Part shown: one piece after another, positions 63,447 through 64,000 of the stretch | Numbering within the stretch: the stretch's first letter is position 1 | How the letters are laid out: every line of letters begins with the position of its first letter | Assembly: GCF_039793925.1 (NCBI RefSeq) | Contig: NZ_JBAMME010000011.1 | Location: forward strand, 5,216 to 69,215 | DNA length: 64,000 nucleotides | Source: Thermogutta sp039793925 | GTDB lineage: Bacteria > Planctomycetota > Planctomycetia > Pirellulales > Thermoguttaceae | Reading direction: 5' to 3' | Position numbers and translations under genes: made by a program | The notes under the pieces: model-generated | Told to the model about the DNA's origin: nothing | Seen by the model: the letters and a program-made list of their open reading frames with translations, nothing else | Databases searched by the model: none

Positions 63447-64000
63447 ATGCGGACGAATGCTGTTAAAGATAAGCTTCACAAGGGTCAGGTCGCATGGGGA
63501 ACGTGGATTACGTCGGGGAACTACCACGTGGCGCGAGCTCTTTTGCCCCTTGGTTTTGACTGGCTGACAATCGACATGGAACATGCGGCGGTAGATTGGT
63601 CCGACGTCGCTCGTCTCGTAGGGGCGATTGCCGACAACAACGTCGTCCCGTTTCTCAGAGTTCCCGAAGGAACACCGTTTTATCTTAAACGCGCCCTAGA
63701 CACGGGCGCGTTCGGGATCATCGTGCCAATGGTAGAAACGCCCGAACAGGCACAGCAGATCGTTCGTGCAACGCGTTTTCCGCCGGATGGTACCCGCAGC
63801 GCCGGGGGAGCCCTTCATTTTCTCCACTTCGCGGCCACTTTGGAGGAATATTTAGCGCGGGCAAATCAGGAAATCATGGTGGTCCTGCAAATTGAAAGTC
63901 CCCGCGGCGTCCAGAATTGCGCAGCGATCGCCTCCGTCGCTGAGTGCGATGCGCTGCTGGTAGGTCCCCTCGATCTGGAGACCCGTCTGCGGGCAGAATC
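63447..64000 (+). CDS. HpcH/HpaI-family aldolase, cut by window edge
   Basis: This class II aldolase of the citrate-lyase-beta/HpcH fold (PF03328) cleaves a 2-keto-3-deoxy sugar acid or similar to pyruvate and an aldehyde. About 184 residues are present and the 3' end is missing. Segments seen are VAWGTWITSGNYHVAR, FDWLTIDMEHAAVDWSDVAR (catalytic His and metal site region), GAFGIIVPMVETPEQA and VVLQIESPRGVQN with the metal-binding Glu. Then ALLVGPLDLETRL replaces the usual GPNDLS. ATG 63447 has GGGGAA about 10 bases upstream. It would fit sugar-acid breakdown feeding pyruvate to central metabolism. Confidence 0.88.
   Translation, partial: MRTNAVKDKLHKGQVAWGTWITSGNYHVARALLPLGFDWLTIDMEHAAVDWSDVARLVGAIADNNVVPFLRVPEGTPFYLKRALDTGAFGIIVPMVETPEQAQQIVRATRFPPDGTRSAGGALHFLHFAATLEEYLARANQEIMVVLQIESPRGVQNCAAIASVAECDALLVGPLDLETRLRAE

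Overview
The window is a 64 kb piece of a bacterial chromosome of moderate GC content. It carries about 37 genes on both strands and no rRNA, tRNA, CRISPR array, insertion sequence or phage gene that I can recognise. The gene content fits a free-living planctomycete, perhaps a Pirellulales-like or thermophilic Thermogutta-like organism. The reasons are many secreted glycoside hydrolases, an SH3-type protein with a C-terminal module seen in Pirellulales, Tat-exported sugar-catabolism proteins and large unclassified cytoplasmic and membrane proteins. This placement is inference from gene families, not from a marker gene.

Layout. 1-7 kb: the end of a small membrane protein, a secreted TIM-barrel glycosidase-like protein, a neutral-ceramidase-like protein and an SH3 protein. 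7.5-15.4 kb: housekeeping genes, namely citrate synthase, a parvulin peptidyl-prolyl isomerase, Mfd and ManA. 15.6-23.8 kb: a sugar-use neighbourhood with a 2-hydroxyacid dehydrogenase, an apiosidase-like glycosidase, a Tat/lipoprotein sugar-binding protein, an OFA-type MFS carrier, a sugar isomerase/epimerase and a cellulase-type glycosidase. 24-27.8 kb: a beta-CASP nuclease, UppS and PurA.

28-39 kb is a phosphate regulon. A four-copy 11-bp direct-repeat Pho box sits directly in front of pstS. A strong intrinsic terminator separates pstS from pstC-pstA-pstB, and a PhoR-type histidine kinase lies 2 kb beyond. PstC and PstA both carry large extra domains, and no phoU or phoB is seen in the window. 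39-50 kb holds a zinc-ribbon-like membrane protein, an XRE regulator, a sulfite/nitrite reductase haemoprotein with a clear promoter, a YfhO-like membrane protein, a LarA-family protein, a FliL-like protein and a PQQ-type beta-propeller. 50-64 kb holds a 1331-residue protein of unknown function, a SpoU methyltransferase, a DUF5703/GH95-like glycosidase with an apparently permuted LamG insert, an unknown membrane-anchored protein, phosphoglucose isomerase, a UPF0173 hydrolase, a Rieske protein and the start of an HpcH/HpaI aldolase.

Together the genes suggest a polysaccharide-degrading heterotroph. Released sugars would pass through isomerases, Pgi, ManA and aldolase into central metabolism, and phosphate uptake is under classical two-component control. 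The best candidates for new biology are the oversized Pst permeases and their split operon, the permuted LamG insertion, the structured intergenic elements and the 1331-residue protein.
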